Origin: Cryomorpha sp963748925
GTDB lineage: Bacteria > Bacteroidota > Bacteroidia > Flavobacteriales_D > Cryomorphaceae
NCBI GenBank assembly: GCA_963748925.1
Contig: CAVVKG010000002.1
Location: 1 to 64,000 of the forward strand
Length of the DNA: 64,000 nucleotides
Reading direction: 5' to 3'
The notes below the pieces were generated by a model, which had not been told where the DNA came from, ran no database searches, and worked only from the letters and a program-made list of their open reading frames with translations. Below, one piece after another: positions 34,114-42,952 of the stretch. How positions within the stretch are numbered: the stretch's first letter is position 1; the number at the start of each line of letters is the position of its first letter. A program made the translations under genes and the position numbers.

Positions 34114-35144
34114 TCTCTGAATACCGTTGAGATTCTATCGCTTCCATACATTTCAGTATGGCTATTTTTCAAATCGATGGAAGGTGCCTTCAACCCCGAA
34201 CTCATGATGGATGTAGATTGTATAACCCGGGCTTCGTTCCATAAATCTTGTGCTATAAAATCGGATAAAACCCTTGCTCCACCTTCAACCAATACACTCG
34301 AAATTCCGCGCTCCCCAAGGTTCGTTAGTACTGCTTTCAAATCATCCTTATCTGTTTTTATCCATTCCGCTGTTCCCTTTGTTGCCGATATTTCTGTATT
34401 GAATAGAAGAGTTGGTTTTCCATCGGTGAGCACTTTTGCAGTTCCGGGAATTGAGCCATCGCCTGCAAGCACTATGCGCAGAGGGCTACTTCCGTCGATT
34501 TCGCGGGTGTTTAGTTGTGGGTTGTCATTGATAATGGTTTGTTTTCCAACCAGGATAGCTTGCTCCTGACTTCGCCAGAGGTGAACTTGTTTTTTGGTTC
34601 TCGGATGAGATATCCAGTTGATTTTCGGATCAGCATTAATTGCTCTGTCCCTATCCATAAATCCATCGGCAGATTGCGCCCATTTTAGAATAATGTATGG
34701 TCTTTTTTCTAATTGATGTGTTAAAAACCTTCTGTTCAACCTGTGTGCCTCAGCTTCGCATATCCCCTCTATTACTTCGATTCCGGCACTTTTCATTCGT
34801 TCTATTCCGCGACCCGAAACAAGTGGGTTGGGATCACGCATCGCAACGACAACTCTGGGTATTTTTGATTCAATGATCAGATCAGCGCAGGGGGGTGTTT
34901 TTCCAAAATGGGCACACGGCTCCAGATTGACAAACAATGTAGAGGTTTTGAGTAAATCCTTCCGTTGCACTGAATTGATTGCATTTACTTCGGCATGTGG
35001 CCCACCATAAATGTTGTGATACCCCTCACCGATAATCGAATTGCCGTGAACTATTACAGAACCTACAAGCGGATTTGGTGCAACCCGCCCAAGTGCTTTT
35101 TGAGCCAGCTCAAGGCAGCGCTTCATGTAGCGATTTAATTCCAT
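34110..35144 (-). CDS. ribD: Riboflavin biosynthesis bifunctional deaminase/reductase RibD
   Basis: RibD converts the GTP cyclohydrolase product by pyrimidine deamination and ribosyl reduction. The deaminase domain (1-145) has the zinc site HAEVNAI and PCAHFGKTPPCADLI. The reductase domain (about 146-344) has RPYIILKWAQSADG and a late VLVEGGARVLSDFI. The ATG at 35144 gives MELNRYMKRCL; the longer frame begins with TTG at 35153. It leads the overlapping group ribD, EamA transporter, yigZ. Confidence 0.95.
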   Translation of the reverse strand: MELNRYMKRCLELAQKALGRVAPNPLVGSVIVHGNSIIGEGYHNIYGGPHAEVNAINSVQRKDLLKTSTLFVNLEPCAHFGKTPPCADLIIESKIPRVVVAMRDPNPLVSGRGIERMKSAGIEVIEGICEAEAHRLNRRFLTHQLEKRPYIILKWAQSADGFMDRDRAINADPKINWISHPRTKKQVHLWRSQEQAILVGKQTIINDNPQLNTREIDGSSPLRIVLAGDGSIPGTAKVLTDGKPTLLFNTEISATKGTAEWIKTDKDDLKAVLTNLGERGISSVLVEGGARVLSDFIAQDLWNEARVIQSTSIMSSGLKAPSIDLKNSHTEMYGSDRISTVFRE

Positions 35145-35382
35145 TGCCGGCAAAGTAAAATATTAAAAGGGAAATGAACTGAACTGAACGAACTTAATTT
35201 TTGATTGTGGACTTATTTCCGGCTCTAAGGGACCTGGTAAAGGAAATGTCAGACAGAGGGTAATCTATTGAGAATAGACTTGATTTATAACATCTTTATC
35301 AATTATGGCTTGATTTGGGTACAGGTATTTTGTTAATTGTTTAAAACCTAACTTTTTATTTTTCTTACCATTTTATTCCTTG

Positions 35383-35390
35383 TAATTTTG
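35383..35390 (+). promoter_or_regulatory. -7 promoter box of the prmC operon
   Basis: TAATTTTG fully matches TAnnTTTG, 20 nt before the prmC start. T-rich sequence lies at the -33 position. Confidence 0.5.
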
Positions 35391-35409
35391 CTTCAATAGC
35401 AAGAGGTTT

Positions 35410-36273
35410 ATGAATTCAAAAATCATGACCGTTTCGGCGGTTATTACGATGTTTAGGCAAGAGCTTATTCCAATATATGGAAAGGCTGAAGTAGAGCAGT
35501 TTATTAGAATTGCTTTTGAAGAGGTACTTTCATATTCAAAGGTTGATCTTGTTATGAATGAGGAATCTGTCATCCCCGATCAACTGCTTGCCCAGCTTTT
35601 TGATATCCTTGAAAATTTAAAGAAATCTAAGCCTATTCAATATATTTTGGGAAAAACCGTTTTTTATGGGCTTCCTATTCAGGTTAATAAGCACGTTTTA
35701 ATACCACGACCTGAAACAGAGGAGCTTATACATTGGATTTTAAAAGATAATTGGAAAGAAGAAACCACTATTCTCGACTTGGGCACCGGGTCGGGGTGTA
35801 TCGCTCTGGCACTTAAAGATCAGCTTAAAACTCCTATAGTATACGGTGCTGATATTAGTGTCGAAGCCTTAAATGTGGCAAAGCAAAATGCAATAAATAA
35901 CAACTTGCAAGTCGCTTTTTTTCAATTTGATATCCTTACTCAAGAGAGTCTGAACTTTATGAAATTTGATTTGATAGTGAGCAACCCTCCCTATGTTCGC
36001 ATGTCAGAAAAGGAATGGATGCATGATAATGTATTGAATCATGAGCCGCATTCTGCTCTTTTTGTTGCAGAGGATGATCCACTGATATTTTATCGAAAGA
36101 TTACTGATTTAGCTGACGGACATTTGAATAAAAAGGGGAAACTATTTTTTGAAATAAATGAAGCCTATGGAGCCGAAATCTTGCAATTCCTTAAAGACCG
36201 GGGCTACAAGGATGTGACTCTTAAAAAGGACTTTACCGGAAGAGATAGAATGATAAGCGGTGTGAAAGTTTGA
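35410..36273 (+). CDS. prmC: Peptide chain release factor N5-glutamine methyltransferase
   Basis: The enzyme methylates the GGQ glutamine of release factors RF1/RF2 using S-adenosylmethionine. The 287-residue protein has an N-terminal helical domain (1-80) and the SAM fold with ILDLGTGSGCIALAL (about 118-132) and the substrate-binding NPPYVR (about 195-200). It starts the operon prmC, outer-membrane protein, ligA, DUF6913, dapA and overlaps the next gene by 4 nt (36270-36273). Confidence 0.93.
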   Translation: MNSKIMTVSAVITMFRQELIPIYGKAEVEQFIRIAFEEVLSYSKVDLVMNEESVIPDQLLAQLFDILENLKKSKPIQYILGKTVFYGLPIQVNKHVLIPRPETEELIHWILKDNWKEETTILDLGTGSGCIALALKDQLKTPIVYGADISVEALNVAKQNAINNNLQVAFFQFDILTQESLNFMKFDLIVSNPPYVRMSEKEWMHDNVLNHEPHSALFVAEDDPLIFYRKITDLADGHLNKKGKLFFEINEAYGAEILQFLKDRGYKDVTLKKDFTGRDRMISGVKV

Positions 36274-36947
36274 AGTGGCTTTTGACCATATCGTTTCTGG
36301 CTGCTATCCTAAGCGGTAAATGTCAGTTTGGGCAGGGCGACACTGTTATGCTACTTAATGGGCCTTGCAATCTTCAGCCATACCAAAACAAGCTCAAACC
36401 AGACTTTAGTCTCGATGCCCGGCGCACCCGTTTTCAAACAAAGTGGATAGCCGTAATGGGTATTAAGGGAGGAATTGAATACCGTCGCATTCATAGACTT
36501 GGAATCGGCGTGTATTTTCTCAATACACGCGTATTCGATCGAGAATTTAACTTTGATATCAATGCCGAAAAAGTTGAATATGAGTTCCGCTATTCCACAA
36601 TTTATTACGAGCGTGTGCTTTTTTTTAATAGGAAATGGGAAGTAGGTGGAACGCTTCATCTGGGTGGCGGAAATATTAAGGTGTTTTATCAAAATCCAGA
36701 AAACTCCAATGAAAGATTGCAACTTGACCCATTAGATTTTTCTACAGTTGAACTTTCAGTCTATGGTGAATACGACATTTTTTTCTGGCTGGGCGTGGGA
36801 ACAGGTATCGGCTACCGACAGGTGCTTGGTGTTAATTCTGATTTAAGAAATGATTTTAGCAGTCCTATCTTTGTCATCAATGTTCAATTGAAATTAATTA
36901 AACTCGCAAGAAGTTTTTACGACGAGAATGCCAAATATGAATACTGA
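36270..36947 (+). CDS. Putative outer-membrane protein of unknown function
   Basis: The 225-residue protein starts at TTG, overlapping the prmC stop as TTGA. It has a short signal-like N-terminus ending GKCQF and then alternating amphipathic strands (GIKGGIEYRRIHRLGIGVYFL, cut here as the end region; later VGTGIGYRQVLG), so a beta-barrel is likely. I do not recognise a family. It overlaps ligA by 20 nt, which shows tight co-translation in the operon. Confidence 0.65.
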   Translation: MKWLLTISFLAAILSGKCQFGQGDTVMLLNGPCNLQPYQNKLKPDFSLDARRTRFQTKWIAVMGIKGGIEYRRIHRLGIGVYFLNTRVFDREFNFDINAEKVEYEFRYSTIYYERVLFFNRKWEVGGTLHLGGGNIKVFYQNPENSNERLQLDPLDFSTVELSVYGEYDIFFWLGVGTGIGYRQVLGVNSDLRNDFSSPIFVINVQLKLIKLARSFYDENAKYEY

Positions 36948-38958
36948 AGAAGCGAAAACAAAAATTGAAGCCCTGCGCAAAGAACTTCATTTGCTCAATC
37001 ACAGCTATTACGTTTTAAGCTCGCCAACCATCAGCGATTACGAGTTTGATATGAAACTCAAAGAATTGCAGGTCCTTGAAGCTGATTTTCCGCAGTTTGA
37101 AGACCCCAATTCGCCATCAAAAAAAGTAGGAGGAGACATTACCGATAAGTTTCAGAAAGTGAAGCATCGCTACCCCATGATGTCTCTTAGCAATACGTAT
37201 AGCTTTGATGAAATTCGTGAGTGGGAAGCTCGTCTTAAAAAAACAACCGAAGAGGAGATAGAATTTGTGTGCGAGTTGAAATATGATGGAGTTGCAATCG
37301 GAATACAATATCTGGATGGGAAGCTGCACCAAGCCGTAACGAGAGGTGATGGTTCAATGGGAGAAGATGTAACAGCCAATGTGAAAACGATAAGTACTGT
37401 TCCACTTCTGCTGCATGGAAAAGACTTTCCGGCCGATTTTGAGATTCGGGGCGAAATTTTTATGCCACTTGATACATTCAGTCACCTCAATGCGAAGCGG
37501 GTTGAACAGGGCGAAGATCCGTATATGAATCCGAGAAACACTGCTTCGGGAACGTTAAAATTGCAAGATTCATCGGTAGTAGCATCGAGGAATCTCGATT
37601 GCTTTCTCTACGGATTATACGGTGAAAACCTGCCGGGTAGCACCCATATTCAAAATATGGAAGCCGCAAGGAAATGGGGTTTCAAGGTGCCGAATACGTC
37701 AAACCGGCAAATTGAAGTTTGTAAATCAATTGAGCAAATTGAAGAGTTTATTGATCATTGGGCGGAAGCGCGGCACGACTTGCCTTTTGAAATAGATGGT
37801 GTGGTACTAAAAGTGAACAGCTATTTGGCTCAGGAAGAGCTTGGCTTTACTGCCAAATCTCCCAGATGGGCCACGGCCTACAAATTTAAATCCCAACAGG
37901 AAGAAACGCTGCTCGAAAAAATTACTTTTCAGGTAGGTCGAACCGGAGCAATTACCCCGGTGGCAAATTTGCATCCTGTTATCATTGCTGGAACAACGGT
38001 AAAACGTGCTTCTCTCCATAACGCAGATCAAATCGAACGCCTGGACATCCGCGAAGGCGATACCGTTTTTGTAGAAAAAGGCGGCGAAATTATACCTAAG
38101 GTTATTGCTGTCGATTTTAATAAAAGACCAAAACACCTCCCTGTTTTTGAATACATTACCAAATGCCCTGAGTGTGACACAGAGCTTGTTCGAAACGAAG
38201 GGGAGGCACAACATTATTGTCCGAATGACAATGGTTGCCCACCTCAAATAAAGGGGCGTATCGAGCATTTTATTTCCCGAAAGGCCATGAACATTGATGG
38301 GATGGGAGCTGAAACGGTAGATGCGATGGTAGATGCCGATTTGATTTCGAACGTTGCCGATTTGTACGATCTCTCGAAGGAAGATGCGCTAAAACTGGAT
38401 AGAATGGCCGAAAAATCGGCTAATAATTTGATAGAAGGTGTCGCAGCTTCAAAATCAATTCCTTTTGAGCGGGTGCTATATGCGCTGGGAATCCGATTTG
38501 TGGGCGAAACGGTAGCAAAGAAACTTGCCCTTCATTTTAAAACAATTGATAATTTGATTGCTGCTGATTTTGAAGCACTTGTGTCTGTTGATGAAATAGG
38601 GGAGCGGATAGCCAATTCATTGCTCTCCTTTTTTGCCGAAAAGGCGAATACAGATATTGTGACACGCTTGAGATCGCACGGCTTGAATTTTGAAATCGGC
38701 GAGTCTCAAATGCCTGTGAGCTCTCTGCTCGAAGGCAAAACTTTTGTGGTCTCGGGAGTATTCCAGCTCGTGTCGAGAAATGAATTAAAAAAGTTAATTG
38801 AAACAAACGGTGGTAAGCTTTTAGGCGGTGTTTCCAAAAATACCAATTATCTTGTGGCCGGAGAGAATATGGGTCCTTCGAAACGCAAAAAAGCAGAAGA
38901 CCTTTCGGTTCAGATTATTGACGAATCGACATTCTTAAAAATGATTGAGGAAGCGTGA
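36928..38958 (+). CDS. ligA: NAD-dependent DNA ligase
   Basis: LigA seals nicks in replication and repair using NAD. The 676-residue protein has the Ia domain, the adenylation domain with the active lysine K118 in ELKYDG, the OB domain, a zinc finger (CPECD, then CPNDNGCP, about 410-432), HhH motifs (about 450-580) and a C-terminal BRCT domain (about 595-676). The start at 36928 overlaps the upstream gene; a start at 36937 is also possible. The GTG of the next gene overlaps its stop. Confidence 0.97.
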   Translation: MPNMNTEEAKTKIEALRKELHLLNHSYYVLSSPTISDYEFDMKLKELQVLEADFPQFEDPNSPSKKVGGDITDKFQKVKHRYPMMSLSNTYSFDEIREWEARLKKTTEEEIEFVCELKYDGVAIGIQYLDGKLHQAVTRGDGSMGEDVTANVKTISTVPLLLHGKDFPADFEIRGEIFMPLDTFSHLNAKRVEQGEDPYMNPRNTASGTLKLQDSSVVASRNLDCFLYGLYGENLPGSTHIQNMEAARKWGFKVPNTSNRQIEVCKSIEQIEEFIDHWAEARHDLPFEIDGVVLKVNSYLAQEELGFTAKSPRWATAYKFKSQQEETLLEKITFQVGRTGAITPVANLHPVIIAGTTVKRASLHNADQIERLDIREGDTVFVEKGGEIIPKVIAVDFNKRPKHLPVFEYITKCPECDTELVRNEGEAQHYCPNDNGCPPQIKGRIEHFISRKAMNIDGMGAETVDAMVDADLISNVADLYDLSKEDALKLDRMAEKSANNLIEGVAASKSIPFERVLYALGIRFVGETVAKKLALHFKTIDNLIAADFEALVSVDEIGERIANSLLSFFAEKANTDIVTRLRSHGLNFEIGESQMPVSSLLEGKTFVVSGVFQLVSRNELKKLIETNGGKLLGGVSKNTNYLVAGENMGPSKRKKAEDLSVQIIDESTFLKMIEEA

Positions 38959-39521
38959 AATTTATTGAAGACATAAGAAAATACTTTGGCAAGCGGCTCT
39001 TGAAATCGAAAATGGACAGCCTGCGCAAACCTGCTGTCCACAATTTTACGGATGCCACCAGTGTTGCCGTTTTATATAGAGAAAAGGGTGAAAGCTTTTA
39101 TATTTTGGTGAAGCAATACGTTAAATACTTGCGCGATGAGCACGGTATTCGCGATATTATGGCTTTGGCCTACATTGAAGATAAAAAAACGCTGCCGCAT
39201 TACCATGTGCACAAATTGAAGTACGATTATTTCACGGGAGCCGACCTTTCCTGGAGGTTAGAGCCCTCTTGTGATCAGGTACAAAAATTTGTAAATCAGC
39301 AGTTTGATATTCTAATCGATTTTGAAAAGGAACCTTCACTGCCCTTGCGCTTTGTGCTGGCTGAAAGCAAGGCATCTTTTAAAGTGGGCTACTACCATGA
39401 AGATAATGAGCCTTTTTACGATATGATGCTAGCCGCTGGCGAGAATGATACTTTTGACGAGTACATCAAGCAAATAAACCATTATCTAACATTGATAAAC
39501 AAGAAAGATGCAAGAGCTTAA
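38955..39521 (+). CDS. DUF6913-family protein
   Basis: The 188-residue protein matches the Bacteroidota DUF6913 family by its pattern: a basic N-terminus, VAVLYREKGESFYILVKQY, IMALAYIEDKK and FVLAESKASFKVGYY. The function is unknown. It starts with GTG overlapping the ligA stop (38955-38958) and its end overlaps dapA by 14 nt. The fixed position before dapA is common in the phylum, but no enzymatic motif is seen. Confidence 0.78.
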   Translation: MKFIEDIRKYFGKRLLKSKMDSLRKPAVHNFTDATSVAVLYREKGESFYILVKQYVKYLRDEHGIRDIMALAYIEDKKTLPHYHVHKLKYDYFTGADLSWRLEPSCDQVQKFVNQQFDILIDFEKEPSLPLRFVLAESKASFKVGYYHEDNEPFYDMMLAAGENDTFDEYIKQINHYLTLINKKDARA

Positions 39522-40383
39522 AGGACTTGGAGTAGCTATGATTACGCCTTTTCAGGAAAATGGCACCGTTGATTATTCTGGCTTGGAACGATTGGTAAAG
39601 CACCTTCATAAAGGAGCCGACTATCTGGTGGTAATGGGCACTACCGGTGAGGCAGCTACACTTTCGGAAGAAGAGCGGTTTACGGTACTCGATTTCGTTA
39701 TGGAGATTAATGCCGGCAAGCTCCCAATTGTATACGGCATGGGTGGCAGTAATACCTCAGATCTTGTTCGTCAGATGAAGGATTTTGACCGAAAGGGGGT
39801 TGTAGCTTTTCTCAGTGCTAGCCCGGCTTACAGCAAGCCTACTCAAGAGGGAATATACCGCCATTACAAGGCATTGAGCGAGGCGTCACCTTTACCAATT
39901 ATATTGTACAACGTACCGGGTCGCACGGCTAGTAATGTACTGCCTTCTACAGTTTTGCGTATTGCAAATGAGTGTAAAAATATTGTAGCTATAAAAGAAG
40001 CTGCCGGCAGTATTGAGCAGGTTATGGAGCTTGCCAGAACTCTGCCCGAGACTTTCTTATTGCTATCAGGAGATGATGTCCTCGCTGTTCCTCACATGGC
40101 TTGTGGAGGCCACGGGATTATTTCTGTGGTTGGCAATGCTTATCCCAGTATGTTTTCACAGATTATTTCGGCTTCCGCCAATGGTGACTTCAGGAAAGCA
40201 CGCGAATTGCATTACAAGCTCGTGCCCTTAATTGACAATTTGTTTAAAGAAGGAAATCCTGGAGGTATTAAAGAAACTTTACAGCATCTTGGTATTTGCC
40301 AAAATCATATGCGCTTGCCACTTTATCCCGTTTCTAAGGCATTAAGCGATGCACTTTACCGCAATATTGCGGAATTGGGTTAG
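39508..40383 (+). CDS. dapA: 4-hydroxy-tetrahydrodipicolinate synthase
   Basis: DapA condenses pyruvate with aspartate semialdehyde in the lysine and peptidoglycan pathway. The 291-residue TIM barrel shows MGTTGEAATLSEEE, the proton-relay tyrosine Y134 in YNVPGRTA, and the Schiff-base lysine K163 in VAIKEAAG. It is the last gene of the prmC-ligA operon. Confidence 0.95.
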   Translation: MQELKGLGVAMITPFQENGTVDYSGLERLVKHLHKGADYLVVMGTTGEAATLSEEERFTVLDFVMEINAGKLPIVYGMGGSNTSDLVRQMKDFDRKGVVAFLSASPAYSKPTQEGIYRHYKALSEASPLPIILYNVPGRTASNVLPSTVLRIANECKNIVAIKEAAGSIEQVMELARTLPETFLLLSGDDVLAVPHMACGGHGIISVVGNAYPSMFSQIISASANGDFRKARELHYKLVPLIDNLFKEGNPGGIKETLQHLGICQNHMRLPLYPVSKALSDALYRNIAELG

Positions 40384-40413
40384 AAGGCATGGTATTGATT
40401 AGTGAAGTGATGA

Positions 40414-40746
40414 TTAGCAACAGTTCGCCGATTCCGTAAAATTGCGTTTCAGGAAACTGTTAATTAGCGTTTGCATCTCGATCCATTTTTCGGGATTTAT
40501 ACAATAGCAAACGCTCGTGCCTTCTACGGTTCCCTGAATAATTCCAATTTTCTTAAGCTCCTTCAGATGTTGCGAAATGGTAGGCTGAGCCAATCCTACT
40601 TCGTTTACCAAATCGCCACAAACGCAAGTGTTTATTTTAAATAAATGCTCAATTATGGCAATGCGGGCAGGATGACCCAATACCTTTGCCAAGGTCGCAA
40701 TCCTGTTTTGTTCTTCGGTGAAAATTTCTGTCTTTGAAAGGCCCAT
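40414..40746 (-). CDS. arsR: ArsR-family metalloregulator
   Basis: Starting at the ATG at 40746 (MGLSKTEIFTEEQ) gives 110 residues; the longer frame from 40794 would span the operator. The winged helix is at about 20-85, with a metal-type CVCGDLV motif and recognition helix QPTISQHLKELK. Further cysteines (VCYC and a terminal CC) may bind arsenite. The gene is divergent from arsM and both promoters carry the same palindrome, so it likely represses both. Confidence 0.85.
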   Translation of the reverse strand: MGLSKTEIFTEEQNRIATLAKVLGHPARIAIIEHLFKINTCVCGDLVNEVGLAQPTISQHLKELKKIGIIQGTVEGTSVCYCINPEKWIEMQTLINSFLKRNFTESANCC

Positions 40747-40759
40747 TTTTATATAATGT

Positions 40760-40775
40760 ATTGCAATATTACAAT
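40760..40775 (-). promoter_or_regulatory. ArsR operator at the arsR promoter
   Basis: ATTGCAATATTACAAT is a 16-bp dyad with a single mismatched pair. On the minus strand TAATATTG within it is one base off the -7 consensus, so binding would block the promoter. Confidence 0.6.
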
Positions 40776-40880
40776 AAAACGAATTACATTTCAAAAATCT
40801 AACATTTTTTGGATCCTAGCCCACGTTAAATAGGGATATGAGAATTTTAACATTAATAATTCCCTCGGGGAGTCTATTTA

Positions 40881-40896
40881 TCGTAATATTGCAATA
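40881..40896 (+). promoter_or_regulatory. ArsR operator at the arsM promoter
   Basis: ATCGTAATATTGCAAT matches the reverse complement of the arsR operator at 15 of 16 positions. It again contains TAATATTG, close to the -7 consensus, just before the arsM start. Confidence 0.6.
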
Positions 40897-40902
40897 GATA
40901 AA

Positions 40903-41814
40903 ATGAGTGCTTCAAATAACACAGATAAAATGAAAACTACCGAAGAATTAAAAAAGATTGTTAGAGAGAAATATGCTGAAATCGCCAATCAGGAAAAGGC
41001 GGTTAATCAATCTTCTTGCTGTGGTGCGGGAGAGGTGAGTAGTGAAGTATATAATATAATGACAGATGATTACTCTGAAGTAAAAGGATATAAGGCTGAA
41101 GGCGACCTTGGACTTGGGTGCGGTCTGCCAACGCAATTTGCTAAAATCGGAAAAGGAGATACCGTAATAGATTTAGGCAGTGGAGCCGGAAATGATTGTT
41201 TTATTGCTCGCCATGAAACCGGTGAAAGCGGTAAAGTTATCGGTATTGATTTTACTCCTGAAATGATAAATAAAGCGCGTAGGAATGCGGATTCTCTGGG
41301 ATACAATAATGTTGAGTTTAGAGAAGGTGATATCGATAATATGCCTGTTGGCGATAATATTGCCGATGTAATTGTAAGCAACTGCGTGCTAAACTTAGTT
41401 CCCGATAAGAAAAAAGTAATTGCTGAAATACAACGAGTTTTAAAGCCGGGAGGCCACTTTAGTATTTCTGATATTGTACTGGTGGGAGATTTGCCCGAAG
41501 CGTTACAACACGATGCTGAAATGTATGCCGGTTGTGTTTCTGGCGCAATACAGCGGGATTCATACTTGGGGATGATTAAAAATGCCGGGTTTGAGAATAT
41601 TACGGTTCAAAAAGAAAAGCCGATTCATATACCCGTCGATATTTTATCGAAGTACCTGAGCGCTAACGAAATTGAAAGTTTTGTTTCTGGCGACACCGGA
41701 ATTTTCAGTATTTCGGTATTTGCCGAAAAGGCGGGAGAGCAGATTAAAAAAGAAAAGGTGAGCCTTGCAGAATTACAATCAGATGGTTGCACACCAGACG
41801 GTGGTTGTTGCTAA
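40903..41814 (+). CDS. arsM: Arsenite S-adenosylmethionine methyltransferase
   Basis: ArsM methylates As(III), which leads to volatile or exported methylarsenicals. The 303-residue protein has the SAM motif VIDLGSGAGNDCF (88-100) and the arsenite-binding cysteines C73 (GLGCGLP), C161 (SNCVLNL) and C211 (YAGCVSGA), besides C39-C40 near the N-terminus. The end is a cysteine-rich tail (GCTPDGGCC), an additional metal-binding tail. A second start at 40930 is possible. ArsR regulation is indicated by the operator just upstream. Confidence 0.93.
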   Translation: MSASNNTDKMKTTEELKKIVREKYAEIANQEKAVNQSSCCGAGEVSSEVYNIMTDDYSEVKGYKAEGDLGLGCGLPTQFAKIGKGDTVIDLGSGAGNDCFIARHETGESGKVIGIDFTPEMINKARRNADSLGYNNVEFREGDIDNMPVGDNIADVIVSNCVLNLVPDKKKVIAEIQRVLKPGGHFSISDIVLVGDLPEALQHDAEMYAGCVSGAIQRDSYLGMIKNAGFENITVQKEKPIHIPVDILSKYLSANEIESFVSGDTGIFSISVFAEKAGEQIKKEKVSLAELQSDGCTPDGGCC

Positions 41815-41903
41815 AGAGCTCTTCGATTGATTTGGCAAGACTAAAGCGCGGTCACTGATTCTTGATAGAAGATCAACTGTGTATTGAACAGCGCCGTATT
41901 TGG

Positions 41904-42317
41904 TTAAATCGCTTCGTTCGTTTTTAAGTGATCGGGCCGGCCATGCCAAATGGCGAGATATAGACCGGTAGACATTCGTCTGGCTCTGGCTTTTGCCTTC
42001 TCGGCTATCTCGCCTTCAAAATGGTCGTCGATGGTTTCAAACCACAATTTAAGCCAGCGGGCAAAATGGTCCTGAGTAATGGAGTAATTCTCTTTCTGAT
42101 CAACCTTTTGATGCACAGCTGGTGGATTCCCTCTGAACTTTGGAATGGCAAAGAGATTTGATTCCCAAAAGTCGGTAAGTTTTGCTAAGTGTGCAGGCCA
42201 ATGATTATCGGGAATGCTACCGTTAAAAATAGGACCGAGGGTTTCATCTTTCCTGATTTTGGCATAAAAACTATGTAACAGTTGGCTTATATCCGACCGG
42301 GTTTCAATGTTTTTCAT
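41904..42317 (-). CDS. Group III truncated haemoglobin
   Basis: The 137-residue protein has the family pattern: FYAKIRKDETLGPIF, WPAHLAKLTDFWES and the haem-binding proximal histidine H84 in TQDHFARWLKLW, with FRGNPPAVH before it. Group III proteins bind O2, NO or cyanide-like ligands; the ligand here is unknown. The start overlaps the stop of the cupin gene by 4 nt, so both are made together. Confidence 0.88.
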   Translation of the reverse strand: MKNIETRSDISQLLHSFYAKIRKDETLGPIFNGSIPDNHWPAHLAKLTDFWESNLFAIPKFRGNPPAVHQKVDQKENYSITQDHFARWLKLWFETIDDHFEGEIAEKAKARARRMSTGLYLAIWHGRPDHLKTNEAI

Positions 42318-42664
42318 TTTGTAGATTTTTCAGCAACATCTTTTACGCGATCGGCCTTGTCTAGTTTTGACAAAGTAAGCCTTACAATACTGTCCTCATG
42401 AGCGTAGAGGTTATGTGGTATATTACCATCCAGAGTAAGTATTTCCCCTTTACTTAAGTGATTGACATTACCTTCTATTCCGAAATCAATGCTGCCTTCG
42501 AGCAGGTGGACTATAATAGGGTAGGGCGCTTTGTGATCGCGCATGACTTGTCCTTTCTTCAGAAGAATTCGTATTTCTTTAGAGAATGATGTTTCGAGTA
42601 TTACTTCTGTCTTAACCTTTGAATCGGAATATTCAATTTTATTTCTAAATGATGTATTTTCCAT
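42314..42664 (-). CDS. Small cupin-domain protein
   Basis: The 116-residue protein has one cupin barrel. The motif regions read KKGQVMRDHKAPYPIIVHLLEG, cut here to its start (KKGQVMRDHKAPYP), and NHLSKGEILTLDGNIPHNLYA. At least three histidines are in place for metal binding, though the first motif is atypical. It is probably a metal-dependent sensor or small-molecule binding protein; function unknown. It is translationally coupled to the truncated haemoglobin, which suggests a shared response to NO or oxygen (inference). Confidence 0.75.
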   Translation of the reverse strand: MENTSFRNKIEYSDSKVKTEVILETSFSKEIRILLKKGQVMRDHKAPYPIIVHLLEGSIDFGIEGNVNHLSKGEILTLDGNIPHNLYAHEDSIVRLTLSKLDKADRVKDVAEKSTK

Positions 42665-42895
42665 TCCTAATCATTTTTCTACTTACAAAGGTAGGTTATT
42701 TTTAAAAGGGATAAAAATATCCGAAATTAGATTTAATGTAGCCTAGTGTCCTTTAATTCCCGTCTTTTTACAATATATATTGAGCGCATTCATCAGATTA
42801 TGATCTTCTAATTTTGGATAGCGGTTAAAGGGGGCGACTTCTGGTGACATCTATTAATCCAACATTATAAACAGTTGATGACCCCTTAAAATTGA

Positions 42896-42926
42896 CATGC
42901 CCCGAGTCCTTGCGGATCGGGGCATG
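42896..42926 (-). terminator. Hairpin after the beta-barrel gene at 42953
   Basis: A 10-bp stem CATGCCCCGA / TCGGGGCATG (42896-42905 and 42917-42926) has only a weak T tract (TCAATTTT) on the minus strand, so it may be a weak terminator. Confidence 0.55.
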
Positions 42927-42952
42927 TAAAGTAACTAATTGACTTTGTTAAA

